Below, in pieces: positions 26,001-38,165 of a stretch of DNA of 64,000 nucleotides. Numbering within the stretch: the stretch's first letter is position 1; each line of letters opens with the position of its first letter. A program made the position numbers and the translations under genes. The notes under the pieces are model-generated. The model saw nothing but the letters and a program-made list of their open reading frames with translations, did no database searches and was not told where the DNA came from. This stretch comes from Glandiceps talaboti (taxonomy: Eukaryota; Hemichordata; Enteropneusta; Spengelidae), in contig NC_135567.1 of the NCBI RefSeq assembly GCF_964340395.1, forward strand, positions 21,245,306-21,309,305, written 5' to 3'.

Positions 26001-29000
26001 TAAACTGATTTATATGCAAGCTTTACCTGGGTGACAACTCTGGTAACATTAGCAATGTGGGGAGGGGATCTTGTACCCTGGTGAAAACAGAATGGGCAAA
26101 TCTGATACCCTGGTGACAATAGGTTGGGCATCTTGTATCTGGGTGACAACAGGTTGGGCATCTTGTACCTGGGTGACACTCTGGGTGACACTTGTAGACT
26201 TTACTGACTTTCCATCCTTAACTTTATCACTGTTCACCCTCTTATGTTATGTTGTGTACACATTGTCACTGACAGTGTAGCATTATCACTGTTCACCTAA
26301 CGTTAAGTTGTGTACACTGTAACTGACAGTGTTAGTATAAAAAACTTGGAGTGTTTCACAATGTAATGTTTCTGTTTGAAGTGGTTAACAACAGTCACCG
26401 TGTCAGCCTACGTTCAAAACTTTAAACAATACAAATACTTAGACACTGTCAATTTCTTAACACTTTCAACATGATGTACTTCAAGTCACGCTCCTGTGTT
26501 CTCTTTATATCAAAATTTCAAACAACAGTTCTGTCTACAGTAAATAAACTCTGGGAAGGGATGACTGATCCCTCTTTGAATAAAGTAATGTTGTAATAAT
26601 TTATGGAGGGGGGGGGGGGGGGGGTTCCAGAGGTACATTTTAATTTCTTTTTCACTTTGAACATAAGTTTTAATTTCAGTTTTGATTTTGAGTCCTCTTT
26701 GAATCTTACAATTTTTAAGCTCCCACTTGGTACAAAAATATCAATCACATAAATACAGAAAATTGTAGTTTCACCAAATTTTCCACTCTTAATTTGAAAA
26801 CCACAGCTACAATTTGGAGCAGTCTATTTTTTCCCATTTTTAAAACCAGATAACCCCCTCTTAAAACTTAGCAAAAAAGTGGAATGTATAGGAAACTAAA
26901 TTTCACCCTTTGACTCTGTACAAGAACTTTAACAAAGACACCAGATGGCTAAAATAATGTGTATTTACCAGATTTCACCCTCTCTGTTACCAGGGTTCTG
27001 AAACGTTAGTAAAAACACTGAATGTATAAGAAACTGTAAATTTTACCAGATTTCTCCTACTTTGTTACCAGGGTTCTAAAACGTTAGTAAAAACACTGAA
27101 TGTATAGGAAACTGTAAATTTTACCAGATTTCACCCTCTCTGTTACCAGGGTTCTAAAACGTTAGTAAAAACACTGAATGTATAGGAAACTTTAAATTTT
27201 ACCAGATTTCACCTACTCTGTTACCAGGGTTTTAAAACCTTAATAAAAACACTGAATGTACAGGAAACTGTAAATTTTACCAGAGTTCTACAAAAACATG
27301 TAGAATGCATAGGCCATTGCATAAATTTTACCAGCTTTCACCTTCTCTGTTACCATGGTTTCAATACCAATACATTGAATGTTAGGAAACTACACATTTA
27401 TCAAATTTTGGCATTTCGTTACCAGGGTTTATATAAATCAAGACCCATACATTGTAATCTATATAAAAGTTACTTGTAATGAAACCATAAACTTCTACCA
27501 ACTTTCTATTCTCTATTCTCATGGACCTAAAAACTACAAATAAACTAACTTTATTGTAGAGACCTAGTGACTGTCTGGTTCACTGCTTAAAATCTTGTAG
27601 AAACACATTACAAAGTGTGTAACATGGAAACAGTCAGGTTATCGGTGTGTGACCACATGTCTTAATCAAAGTCGTAAATAACAACAATTTAGACTGATTA
27701 ATGTGGAAATGGATGGTTACATAGATTGGAAACAACCACAGACATAAAGCCACTTCAACTTTACGATTTGCTACTTCACATTGCTGGGATTATTGGGACA
27801 ATTGATAATTTTACATGTACGTGATAAAAGTTATACAAGTACAAAATGTATCTACTCTACAACAGATGTACAAGACTGGTGGTAGTTACTTAAAAACACA
27901 ACAGATGTACAATACTGGGGACAGTTACTCAAGCTTAAATTTCAATGTTTATGATAAAACAGAAACAAGTATGAAATTACTGGCAATGGCTACTTGTGTA
28001 TATTTTTACTGTTTATGATAAAACAGAAACAAGTATGAAATTACTGGCAATGGCTACTTGTGTATATTTTTACTGTTTATGATAAAACAGAAACAAGTAT
28101 GAAATTACTGGCAATGACTACTTGTGTATATTTTTACTGTTTGTGATATAAAATACAGAATGTGAGAATTGATGACCGCCAACAATGGTAGTGTGCTTAC
28201 ATGTATATATATTTTTAATAAAAGAGAAACATGAATGGGAATAAGACCTAATAAAAAGAATTGTGTGATTCCGGTTACGTTCAATTTTAGAATAGGTGGG
28301 GTAGGTAGAAAACAAAACAATTATTTTTTCTAGGCCTAATTAAGATAGCAGTCACTTATTTCCACTGCAAATAGAGAACCAAGGGTGTTACTTTCAATTT
28401 GATTCATAAAAACAAGTTTACGCAACAATCTAACACCCACACCATTCTCGTTACCAAAACATATTTTTCAAATGACACAATGAAACACAAACAAAGTGGT
28501 GTACATTACGTTCAAAATGACGCAATGCAACACAAATAAGGAAGTGTACATGTATGTGAGATAACTGCTGTTGTGAAGTTGATGATGAGCCAAAGTAAGC
28601 ACAAGTAACTGTAAACAGTCTCCATATCTACATGAAGGCTACTACAAACACTGCACTGGTTGAATTTTTTTCATCAGACTTTCATACATGAAATTTAAAC
28701 CTATCGTAATAGTAGTACAATATCACAGAAATTTTATTAATTCTCAACTTTGCTTAATGTTCACAATTTATTTCTTTATCGATGTGTGAAACAAAATTGC
28801 ACAAATTTGTGCAATTTTTATCTTTTTTAAAATAATTTTTATCATTTTAGTCGCATAATTCCATATAATTGTTTTTGTCATTTTAGCCTTCTTTACTTTG
28901 TAATGTTGATCATTTTAGCCATGTACATTATAAATTGTTGTTATTGTTATTTATCTATGTGTGTTTATTTTTAGCATTGCAAAGAGCACTGACACTAGCA

Positions 29001-31604
29001 TTGTGTTTTTTATAAATTTAAATTAATTTTCTTTCTTTTATTTTATTAATGAGTTACGATAAAAAACCTAGAATACAGCTAAAAGACAAAACTAACATTT
29101 TAAATAGTACTATGTACAATCTATCTATACAGTATTACTTCTGTCATAAGTTTTCAATTGCTTCCATGATGGAACATCGGCAGTCTTTCGCAAAGTTTGG
29201 GAGAAACCATGGTAACATGGAGAACATTTAAATGGTAACTACAGTAACATGGAGTTAATTTAAGAGCAAGTTATGATTTTTTTTTTCAGGACCAAGTTTA
29301 TGAAGTCAGAGGAAATACATATAAAAAAAAAAGGAGAAGTGTACATACATGTATGTTACAAGCTACAAATGTATTGAAGGTATCAGTAATTCTGATACAC
29401 TGAATAAACACCAAATTTTCACTTGAAATTTACTTCCACTGTTTTCGCTGGTGTGGTTTTCTGCTAAAATAAAATCCCTTGAAAGTTACTTTTTATTCAT
29501 AGATACTATGCATACCTTCCTAAACCTGTGAAAATTAAGTCCAGGCAATCAAGACAATTGCTCTTTTGGATGAAAATTAAATCGCTTGAAAATCCAGTAT
29601 TTGATAGGCCAACCGATATACAACCCTGTATTTGATAGGCCAACCTATATATACAACACTGTATTTGATAGGCCAACCTATATACAACCCTATAAGATTC
29701 TATTATCACTCTGTGTGGTATATTAGTTTTGTACTGGTTTCCTCCACTGGGATAGGAGAGAGAAAGAAGGATTAGTTTACTAAGTTAAAAGTTGTGAAAG
29801 TCCGACACCAAATCTATAGGGAAATATACATTTAGAAAACCTGTAAGACAAACTAGGGCTGGCAGTTCTGACTCACAAATTACCCTTTAGAAACTTTAGT
29901 AATTTTGTTATCAGCATTGTGTAGTCTTGGTGTGTGTGAGCCTTCCACTGAGAGGAGAGGGGATATAGGCCAAAAGTTGGCAGTTCCATAGGGAAGTATA
30001 AAATATAAGTAAACCATCACAATTAAGATACACAAAAATTTACAGAAACTTTAGTTATTCTGTTATTGATATTGTGTAGTCTTGTCGTTTTTTGTCTTCA
30101 ACTGGGAGAAGAAAGAGAGAGAGAGAGAGAGAGAGAAGGGCTTCATGGATATGGGCCAAAATTGGGAAATCATAACAAATCCATAGGGAAGAACAAAATA
30201 GAGGTAAACCATCACAATATTGGAAGTGAAATACACACAAAACTTTAGTTATTCTATTATGGGTATTGTGAGGTTTTGTTGTGTTCACTAGGGTACAATT
30301 AATGATTGTACAATAGCTGCCAAGCCATGAACTATTGCCAATAGTGCAAGGAACAATACAAAACTGTTGACTGCTTGTAGGCTTTCATTCCTAAAGGTTC
30401 CTAACCAGTGTGTCCTCTAAGACAATTTGCCACTGATGCGCAAAATTTATAGTGACGCATCAAACTTTGGTTTTCCCCTATCTCTTACTATGTGGTGACT
30501 CACAAGAAATGACAGTTTTTATTATACTGACCCACAAGAACAAAATTTGGCTATCATAGGACACACTGTTCCTAACCCACGTAGACAGAGTTCTGAAGAA
30601 ACTGGTATTGGTTATGTAGTTTACAATATATTCATTTAATATTAGCTTAACAAAGACAGAGAAAATCTGGTTACCCTGGTAACAAAGACAGAGAAAATCT
30701 GGTAACCCTGGTAACAAAGACAGAGAAAATCTGGAAACCCTGGTAACAAAGACAGGGAATATCTGGTAACCCAGGTAACAAAGACAAAGAAAATCTGATA
30801 ACCCTGGTAACAAAGACAGAGAAAATCTGGTTACCCTGGTAACAAAGACAGAGAAAATCTGGAAACCCTGGTAACAAAGACAGGGAATATCTGGTAACCC
30901 TGGTAACAAAAACAGAGAAAATCTGGTAACCCTGGTAACAAAGACAGAGAAAATCTGGTACTGATTAAACATCAATGTAGTTTCCTACATTGTGCAGTAT
31001 TTTTACCAAGGTTTCATGAAGAGGGACGAGGAAATCTGGAATAATTAACATACTTTCCAATATAATGACTGAATTTGTTTTAAGTCTGGTTAGCTACATT
31101 ATGGTATCATTAAGATTTAGACCACATTATCACCCTGACTAAATTACAGTAAGTTTACCGTGTACTGGTTTCACTTGACGGTTTCACTATACACCATGTA
31201 CCTGGACTGACTAGATTACACTAAGTTTACCGTGTACACCTTAATGCAGATAATACGGTGAACAAAAACACTTATGAGATACAGTTGTATTAAAACATGG
31301 TTGACATAACTGATCGTACACAAACACAATACACTGACATTACACACAATGTAGGCAGTGTTGTTGTCAAGAAAGAATGTTATGGTTTTCAAACTTTAGC
31401 TCCCTACTTCACTTACAAAATGACTGAGCAAAGTAAAAAAATACAATGTTCTGATACATGTAGTACATGAACTCAAAATACTTCACACTTACATTTACGT
31501 CCCCATATGTATTTTTTGGAAGGTAAACGATGACGTACAGATACAAGTGGTGGTAGAAAGTGTCTTTCACGTGTTTTAGATCCTGCCGTTTTCACACCTG
31601 ACAT
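17025..31604 (-). CDS. DCLK3: Doublecortin-like Ser/Thr protein kinase, DCLK3 type, five exons
   Basis: Coding exons in transcript order: 31604-31493, 22922-21511, 18106-17974, 17829-17662 and 17230-17025. All introns are GT-AG with matching phases, totalling 2031 nt (676 aa plus TAA). Residues about 132-212 form a single doublecortin domain ([25 protein letters not shown]), expected to bind tubulin. Residues about 236-366 are a Lys/Glu/Arg-rich probable coiled coil ending in a Pro-rich stretch. The kinase domain spans about 380-637 and looks active: glycine loop IGDGNF, Lys409 in YALKII, Glu426, HRD 499-501, DFG 523-525, APE 545-547. CaMK-family context is clear ([26 protein letters not shown]). 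The last about 39 residues are basic. DCLK1 and DCLK2 have two DCX domains; one DCX domain points to DCLK3. Intron 1 is 8.6 kb. Extra untranslated 5-prime exons cannot be excluded. Confidence 0.93.
18294..18500. mobile_element. Foldback MITE-like inverted repeat (intron 2 of the DCLK3-like gene)
   Basis: The arms at 18294-18340 and 18452-18500 are near-perfect inverted copies of about 48 bp, containing TTTGTTTGCAAATAAAAGGT, around an internal region of about 110 bp. No ORF is present. Ends and target duplication are not clear. Confidence 0.6.
18700..18910. mobile_element. Foldback MITE, degraded copy 2 of the family at 5485-5834
   Basis: The left part (GGATTTTTAATTCTTAAAAC, then TTTTTCTACTTGA) and right part (GAGTTACAAACATGGA, then AAAAATCCCAAATAAATACC) match the corresponding arms of the 5.5-5.8 kb element and are inverted to each other. 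The copy is shorter and more diverged and has lost the central palindrome. Confidence 0.55.
19562..19575 (-). promoter_or_regulatory. CTCF-like motif (intron 2 of the DCLK3-like gene)
   Basis: The minus strand reads GCACTAGGGGGCAG, 13 of 14 to the consensus CCASYAGRKGGCRS, in the same orientation as the motifs at 14609 and 16989. Confidence 0.3.
19857..20044. repeat. Tandem repeat, about 62-bp unit, 3 copies
   Basis: Three copies with landmarks GCTTGGTGTTTCACTCATGG and ACACACACAGCAGGACCCTT in intron 2 of the DCLK3-like gene. Confidence 0.93.
23285..23985. repeat. Minisatellite family A (variant array), intron 1 of the DCLK3-like gene
   Basis: About eight copies of a shortened form of the family A unit, with TGTTAACATAGGACTGGTGT, GGCATTAATCCTTCCAATTG and CCTAGTGTTAGYACTGAGCT. 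Most copies lack the CACATACTGGTGAG segment, so the period is about 80 bp instead of about 100. Confidence 0.92.
24166..24193. repeat. (GTT)n microsatellite
   Basis: Seven to eight GTT units in intron 1 of the DCLK3-like gene. Confidence 0.9.
24472..24499. repeat. (GGGGGT)n repeat with G-quadruplex potential
   Basis: Four or more G5 runs separated by single T bases: a textbook G-quadruplex pattern on the + strand, the non-template strand being minus for this gene. Confidence 0.85.
25797..25855. repeat. (CCCAT)n microsatellite
   Basis: About eleven CCCAT units in intron 1 of the DCLK3-like gene, followed about 110 bp later by a poly-C run. Confidence 0.95.
26025..26192. repeat. Minisatellite, about 30-bp unit
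   Basis: Five to six diverged copies around GGGTGACAACAGGTTGGGCA and TCTTGTACCT in intron 1 of the DCLK3-like gene. Confidence 0.88.
26965..27285. repeat. Tandem repeat, about 78-bp unit, 4-5 copies
   Basis: Landmarks TTACCAGATTTCACCCTCTC, GTTACCAGGGTTCTAAAACG and AAACACTGAATGTATAGGAA. The last copies are degraded and merge into unique intron sequence. Confidence 0.9.
27946..28145. repeat. Tandem repeat, about 68-bp unit, 3 copies
   Basis: Nearly identical copies with GTTTATGATAAAACAGAAAC and GAAATTACTGGCAATGRCTA in intron 1 of the DCLK3-like gene. Confidence 0.93.
28146..29590. other. Intronic AT-rich stretch without recognised features
   Basis: Part of intron 1 of the DCLK3-like gene. 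Only short, unsupported open frames and a few TACATGTA octamers (28198, 28547, 29346) are visible. Confidence 0.6.
29596..29692. repeat. Minisatellite, about 35-bp unit, 3 copies
   Basis: GTATTTGATAGGCCAACC followed by TATATACAACCCT, with small length changes between copies; intron 1 of the DCLK3-like gene. Confidence 0.9.
30650..30960. repeat. Minisatellite, about 30-bp unit, 10 copies
   Basis: Landmarks CCCTGGTAACAAAGACAGAG and AAAATCTGG. The unit is a multiple of three, so long repetitive minus-strand frames appear; they are artefacts inside intron 1 of the DCLK3-like gene. Confidence 0.93.
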
Positions 31605-32165
31605 TCTTCATACATTTTCTCCACAATTCTGCTATTCTGTTGCAAATAAGTCCTCCTAATGTTGCAATAACCCGTCGTCTTTGAAAACCACTTCTCAACT
31701 TAGACTACAGGAGTATTCCGTTATGGCCATTCAAATCATCAAGTACAAAAAAGTTCACATAAGAACAGAACTGTTATGACTAACTCCCTGTGCAACTTAA
31801 CAAAAGCTTATGTTATGCAAATTACATACCATAGAATATGACCTTTGACATCATGTAAATGAACTCACTAACATTACAGGCTGGTTGACAACCATTTAAG
31901 TTGTCAAACGATCCATGATTTTAGTTCTCCTTGACAAAACAAAGTACGTCACTTTAACAATCACTGCCATACCTTCAGACAACGGATAGCGATCTAATTT
32001 GACTGTGCTGTCATGTCCTCATTTTCTCTCCTTAGTATCCAAACAAATTACTTTAATTCTTCTGACCCTGAGCTGCTCTTTATCAACACAAATAATACTA
32101 ATAGGATACCAACTGTCATGGTCAACCCATAGAACTGTTAACAAAACATTTCAACTTGAACTAAA
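31605..32165. other. Putative 5-prime flank of the DCLK3-like gene
   Basis: Sequence immediately upstream of the start codon. No TATA box in a clear position and no recognisable second gene. A transcription start and UTR should lie here or further upstream if non-coding first exons exist. Confidence 0.4.
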
Positions 32166-32170
32166 TTCAC

Positions 32171-33592
32171 TTATTTCTATATTCACAACACACGATGACA
32201 AACTGTCTATCTGCAGTATATTTCTATATTCACAACACATGATGACAAACTGTCTATCTGTATATATTCACAACACATGATGACAAACTGTCTATCTGTA
32301 TATATTCACAACACATGATGACAAACTGTCTATCTGTATATATTCACAACACACGATGACAAACTGTCTATCTGTATATTTCTATATTCACAACACATGA
32401 TGACAAACTGTCTATCTGTATATTTTTATATTCACAATACACGATGACAAACTGTCTATCTTTATATTTTTATATTCACAACACACGATGACAAACTGTC
32501 TATCTGTATATTTCTATATTCACAACACACGATGACAAACTGCCTATCGGTATATTTCTATATTCACAACACATGATGACAAACTGTCTATCGGTATATT
32601 TCTATATTCACAACACACGATGACAAACTGTCTATCGGTATATTTCTATATTCACAACACATGATGACAAACTGTCTATCTGTATATATTCACAACACAC
32701 GATGACAAACTGTCTATCTGTATTATATATACACAACATGATGACAAACTGTCTATCTGTATTATATATTCACAACACACGATGACAAACTGTCTATCGG
32801 TATATTTCTATATTCACAACACACGATGACAAACTGTCTATCTGTATATATTCACAACACACGATGACAAACTGTCTATCTGTATATTTATATATACACA
32901 ACACACGATGACAAACTGTCTATCTGCAGTATATTTCTATATTCACAACACATGATGACAAACTGTCTATCTGTATATATTCACAACACACGATGACAAA
33001 CTGTCTATCTGTATATTTCTATATTCACAACACATGATGACAAACTGTCTATCTGTATATATTCACAACACACGATGACAAACTGTCTATCGGTATATTT
33101 CTATATTCACAACACATGATGACAAACTGTCTATCTGTATATTTCTATATTCACAACACATGATGACAAACTGTATCTGTATATTTCTATATTCACAACA
33201 CACGATGACAAACTGTCTATCTGTATATTTCTATATTCACAACACATGATGACAAACTGTCTATCTGTATATATTTACAACACACGATGACAAACTGTCT
33301 ATCGGTATATTTCTATATCCACAACACATGACAAACTGTCTATCTGTATATTTCTATATCCACAACACATGACAAACTGTCTATCGGTATATTTCTATAT
33401 CCACAACACATGACAAACTGTCTATCTGTATATTTCTATATTCTCAACACACAATGACAAACTGTCTATCTGTATATTTCTATATTCACAACACACGACA
33501 AACTGTCTATCGGTATATTTCTATATTCACAACACACGATGACAAACTGTCTATCTGTATATTTCTATATTCACAACACATGATGACAAACA
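32171..33592. repeat. 1.4-kb minisatellite array, about 36-46-bp unit
   Basis: More than thirty copies with landmarks ATTCACAACACAYGATGACA and AACTGTCTATCTGTATAT. Unit length varies by presence or absence of a TTTCTATA segment. The array starts about 560 bp upstream of the DCLK3-like start codon. Confidence 0.95.
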
Positions 33593-33627
33593 GTCAAATT
33601 TTTGCTTTGATGTCTGATGTTTGTTTG

Positions 33628-33972
33628 TTAGTTTGTTTGTTTGTTTGTTTGTTTGTTTGTGTACGGGTGATGTACATGTACATACATATATTTGTGTACT
33701 GGTGATATACATGTACACATATATTTGTGTACTGGTAGTGTACACGTACATACATATATTTGTGTACTGATGGTGTACACATACATATATTTGTGTACTG
33801 GTGATGTACATGTACATACATATATTTGTGTACTGGTGATGTACATGTATACATATATTTGTGTACTGGTGGTGTATATGTACATATATATTTGTGTACT
33901 GGTGGTGTATATGTACATATATATTTGTGTACTGGTGGTGTACACGTACATACATATATTTGTGTACATATG
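33628..33972. repeat. (GTTT)n run followed by about 35-bp GT/AC-rich minisatellite
   Basis: A GTTT tetranucleotide run is followed by about nine copies of TTTGTGTACTGGTGRTGTAC with variable ACATGTACATACATATA tails. Several tails contain TACATGTA or decayed forms (TATATGTA, TACACGTA). Confidence 0.92.
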
Positions 33973-34880
33973 TGTGTGATGTCGTTATATGACGGTGCAC
34001 ATATGAATGTGTCTGTGTCTGTATGAGTGTGTGACTGGATATACAACGTGTATCTGTGTTTTGAGTGTTGTGTCCTTGTGTCTGTGTGTGACTACAATGT
34101 AGGTATACATGATGTATGTATGTGCATGTGTGTCTGTGTATTAATATTGATAATATCAAAAAGTGTAAAAAAATTTTAAATGAAAGATGTAGATCTCTGC
34201 TCTGCTCCTCTTTCCACCTTCCCCTCCCCACTATTATTCAGTCCACAGTCTAAAACAAAAATTCTAACCCCTGTTATTTATACCCTCTCATAACACTCTT
34301 CAACAGCCTGGTACAAATACTATAATTTGTACTTAAACTCCTATACGAGATAATGAATCCCACTTGCTATACTTAAAATCTGTCATTCAATTACAAACCA
34401 CTAAACACAGTTAGATTTTTACTTCCTATCCTTAACTATAGAACTGATTAATATAAACACGAAAGTCTTAAGGCCATACTCAACAAGGTGAGTAAACAAA
34501 ACCTCATTGCCATGGTAACCATTTCCTGCATCAATATTTTGTATTTGCCTTCCATTAATCACATGGTGAGGTCTCTAAACTATATCACATTTACATTGTG
34601 TTGTCATGGCAATGACACAAAACAAATCTTTCTTTTCAGGAACACTGTTTTCAAAATATTATAAAATTGACCAAAACCATCAGTACATCTCTCTGTGAAC
34701 CAAAGTCCATGCCCTACTACAAGTGTACATTTAACTCTGAATTAGTCATGGAGCTATCCATGGGGTTTAAATCTGAAGATCTCTGTTTACCTTGTAAGAG
34801 ATGATTTGATGCCACGTTGACATCCAGACTAACTCTGAGTCAAAGTCCATGATAAAGTTGAACAAATCTGTCAGTACACT

Positions 34881-35140
34881 TAACTGTGAACCAAAGTCCT
34901 ACTGCAAGTGTAAGCTATCACTCTAACTGTGAACCAAAGTCCTACTGCAAGTGTAAGCTATCACTCTAACTGTGAACCAAAGTCCTACTGCAAGTGTAAG
35001 CTATCACTCTAACTGTGAACCAAAGTCCTACTGCAAGTGTAAGCTATCACTCTAACTGTGAACCAAAGTCCTACTGCAAGTGTAAGCTATCACTCTAACT
35101 GTGAACCAAAGTCCTACTGCAAGTGTAAGCTATCACTCTA
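34881..35140. repeat. Minisatellite, 43-bp unit, 6 copies
   Basis: Perfect or near-perfect copies with CTAACTGTGAACCAAAGTCC and CTGCAAGTGTAAGCTATCAC. Confidence 0.95.
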
Positions 35141-35837
35141 AGATTAATTGTCAGGTGTACTTTAATTTGGGCAGAATGGCAATTTAGGTCAGGGTACTTT
35201 AATTTGGAAGACAGTTTAAATGGGGAAAGATTGTAACCAGCATGGTATCTCTAACCCTAACAGAGATTTTGAGATTTGATTCAATGAAGGAAAGCACTAG
35301 ACTGCACCTGACATGTGTTCTTGTGTCCAATGTCTCACCGTGTTAACATAGATACATCACAAATATTTACTTGAAGTGTAAGTCCTTGGCCTGTACCACA
35401 CAACTAAACTATCTAATCTGATCTTAGATGACAATATCTATGTAATCTATTTTTAATTAAAAGAAGATAGAAACCTTGTATGTGCCTAGTAATCTAATCA
35501 TTAATAATATCACACAACATATTAATATGCAGTTAAGGATATTGCACAACATATTAATATGTAGTTTATTAGAGTTTGTTTTGTATCAAGTGAAACTACT
35601 TAATTATAAATGTACCATCATCATTTCAATACCATCAAACATTATCTTCAACTGTAAAGCTAGGTACATGTATACAAAGAAACAGCTTAGACTAGCTGTA
35701 CGTGTGCACCTAAGGCTGGTTTGACTAGCTGTGCACCTAAGGCAGGTTTTTCAAGGAGATGATTCAAATTGCATTTAGAATGAAAAATAATTTTGCAATG
35801 TTATTTCAATTGATGGTAAATAGGTAACATACAGGGG

Positions 35838-36250
35838 TGATGGTGGTGATGATGGTGTTGTTGTTGTTGTTGTTGATTTTTGTTGTGGTGTAGTTGTTGT
35901 TGGTGGTGTTGTTGCTGTTATTGTTGGTGGTGGTAGTGGTGTTGGTGGTGGTGATGTTGGTGTTGTTAGTGGTGTTGTTGTTAGTACATGTAGTAGTGGT
36001 GGTGATGTTGTTGGTACATGTAGTAGTGGTGGTGGTGTTGTTGGTGTTGTTGTTGGTGGTGTTGTTGTTGGTGGTGTTGTTGTTGGTGGTGTTGTTGGTG
36101 GTGTTGTTGTTGTTGGTGGTGGTGTTGTTGTTGGTGGTGTTGTTGGTGGTGTTGTTGTTGGTGGTGTTGTTGTTGGTGGTGTTGTTGTTGTTGGTGGTGT
36201 TGTTGTTGTTAGTGGTGATGTTGGTGGTGGTAGTGTTGATGGTGGTGTAG

Positions 36251-36282
<32 letters not shown>

Positions 36283-36310
36283 GGTGACTTGTTGTTGGTG
36301 ATGATGTTGG

Positions 36311-36344
<34 letters not shown>

Positions 36345-36345
36345 C
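35838..36345. repeat. Degenerate GTT/GGT trinucleotide array
   Basis: About 500 bp built from GTT and GGT units with higher-order GTTGTTGTTGGTG blocks. Long Pro/Thr or Val/Leu frames here are composition artefacts. Two TACATGTA octamers interrupt it (about 35993 and 36015). Confidence 0.95.
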
Positions 36346-36924
36346 CTCACCATGACCTCAATAGTCTGGAAACATAACATTTTAGCACACACAATTTCAT
36401 GATAAAGCCAGTTTTTATAATTTGATGCACTGCATTAAACTATGCTTCCAAGTAACAATGTACATGTAAAGTGCTATATACATTGTAGCTTTATTAGTTA
36501 TGGCAATCTGACTTCTACTCAGCAATAAAACAACTTAAAGGTGTACAATAACACCATCAATTGACCAACTGCTAAATTTATTCATAATTACTACATACAA
36601 CACACTCAAATGTGTATAAATTGACTTTAAGTTACATTTAGTAATTACAAAACACACAAACTTAATGTTATGCCTGACAGCTGTACTAACTGTAGTAAAT
36701 GTCAAGAGTGTATTCTGATCTCTAATTCAATATGAAATGGCAATCATTGCTGGTTTATAAATGGACGTACACAATGTAACTAACAATGGGGTAAATATGT
36801 ATGAAATCTGTACAAACATAGCTTTCTCTATAAATACATTAGGTGTACACTTACAGAAGTCAAAATATGGCAGTTATGACTTTTAAATATAATTATGAGT
36901 ATGATAAAATCAGTTTTTTTCATG

Positions 36925-37160
36925 AACTCTATAAAATAGTGGTGTTATTGTTATGAACTCTATAAAATAATGGTGTTATTGTTATGAATTCTATAAAATA
37001 GTGGTGTTATTGTTATGAATTCTATAAAATAGTGGTGTTATTGTTATGAATTCTATAAAATAGTGGTGTTATTGTTATGAATTCTATAAAATCAGTGATG
37101 TTATTGTTATGAATTCTATAAAATAGTGGTGTTATTGTTATCAATTCTATAAAATCAGTG
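36925..37160. repeat. Minisatellite, about 31-bp unit, 7 copies
   Basis: Landmarks TTATGAATTCTATAAAATAG and TGGTGTTATTG, so most copies carry an EcoRI site. Confidence 0.93.
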
Positions 37161-37229
37161 TTGCTATTTTTGTACTGTGTTTGATATCCCAGGATGATTA
37201 TAAAAGTCGCAAGGATTTACTATAGAGAG

Positions 37230-37380
37230 AGATGCACCAGTCTACATGTTGATGGCTGACAGTGCCACTGTGTGTGTAGTGGTGGCTTACAGTGCCACTG
37301 TGTAGTGGTGGCTGACAGTGCCACTGTGTGTGTAGTGATGGCTAACAGTGGTACTGTGTAGTGATGGCCGGCCGACAGTG
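37230..37380. repeat. Minisatellite, about 30-bp unit, 4 copies
   Basis: GCTGACAGTGCCACTGTGTG followed by TGTAGTGRTG, with copies diverging toward the right end. Confidence 0.85.
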
Positions 37381-37639
37381 CTAATACACAATGCATGCAG
37401 CATCATATCTACATGAAGTTCAAACCAGTCAAGGTGAACTCAGTGATCACAGGACAAAGCGTAACTATGTAATACTGACAATCACAGTATGCACACCATC
37501 CTAACACAATACAATATGCACACCAACCATGTACATGTAGTGTATCCTACCCACAATACCATACTTTAATCTAAATGAACACTTTAAAACTGAATAGAAA
37601 CCGATGGAGGCAATGTTACTGTGTACAAGGTAGAATTGT

Positions 37640-37960
37640 TAGCTATCCACACACTTGAAGAGTACATGTATGCGTTTGTATCAACTCAGTACTCGGACAA
37701 AATTGTGAATTTTTAGCTATCCACACACTTGACATGGTCTAGGTGTTTGTATCAACTCAGTACTTGGACAAAATTGTGAATTGTTAGTTATCCACGCACC
37801 TGACATGGTCTAGGTTTTTGTATCAACTCAGTACTTGGACAAAATTGTGAATTGTTAGTTATCCACGCACCTGACATGGTCTAGGTTTTTGTATCAACTC
37901 AGTACTCGGACAAAATTGTGAATTGTTAGCTATCCACGCACTTGACATGGTCTTTGAACA
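37640..37960. repeat. Tandem repeat, about 73-bp unit, 4 copies
   Basis: Landmarks GCTATCCACGCACTTGACAT, GTATCAACTCAGTACTYGGA and CAAAATTGTGAATTGTTAG. Confidence 0.92.
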
Positions 37961-38065
37961 ATATAGCAACCCGGTAAAACAAAATTGTGAATGTGATTTT
38001 AAATACTAATGAATCTCTAGGTTTACATGTAGCTTTCACAATGCCCACATCCATATTGACACACA

Positions 38066-38165
38066 TCACAGTTGTTTCAATCACATTTACATCACAGTAG
38101 TTTCAATCACATTTTACATCACAGTAGTTTCAATCGCATTTTACATCACAGTAGTTTCAATTACA
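38066..38165. repeat. Minisatellite, about 29-bp unit, 4 copies
   Basis: CATCACAGTAGTTTCAATCA followed by CATTTTA; minor differences between copies. Confidence 0.9.

Noticed and set aside
33551-34231. 226-codon minus-strand frame rich in His, Tyr and Thr
   Set aside because: Covers GT/AC-rich minisatellite and GTTT repeats; several overlapping frames on both strands are equally long.
35775-36392. Pro/Thr-rich mucin-like frame
   Set aside because: Direct translation of the GTT/GGT trinucleotide array; no signal peptide, flanking domain or splice support.
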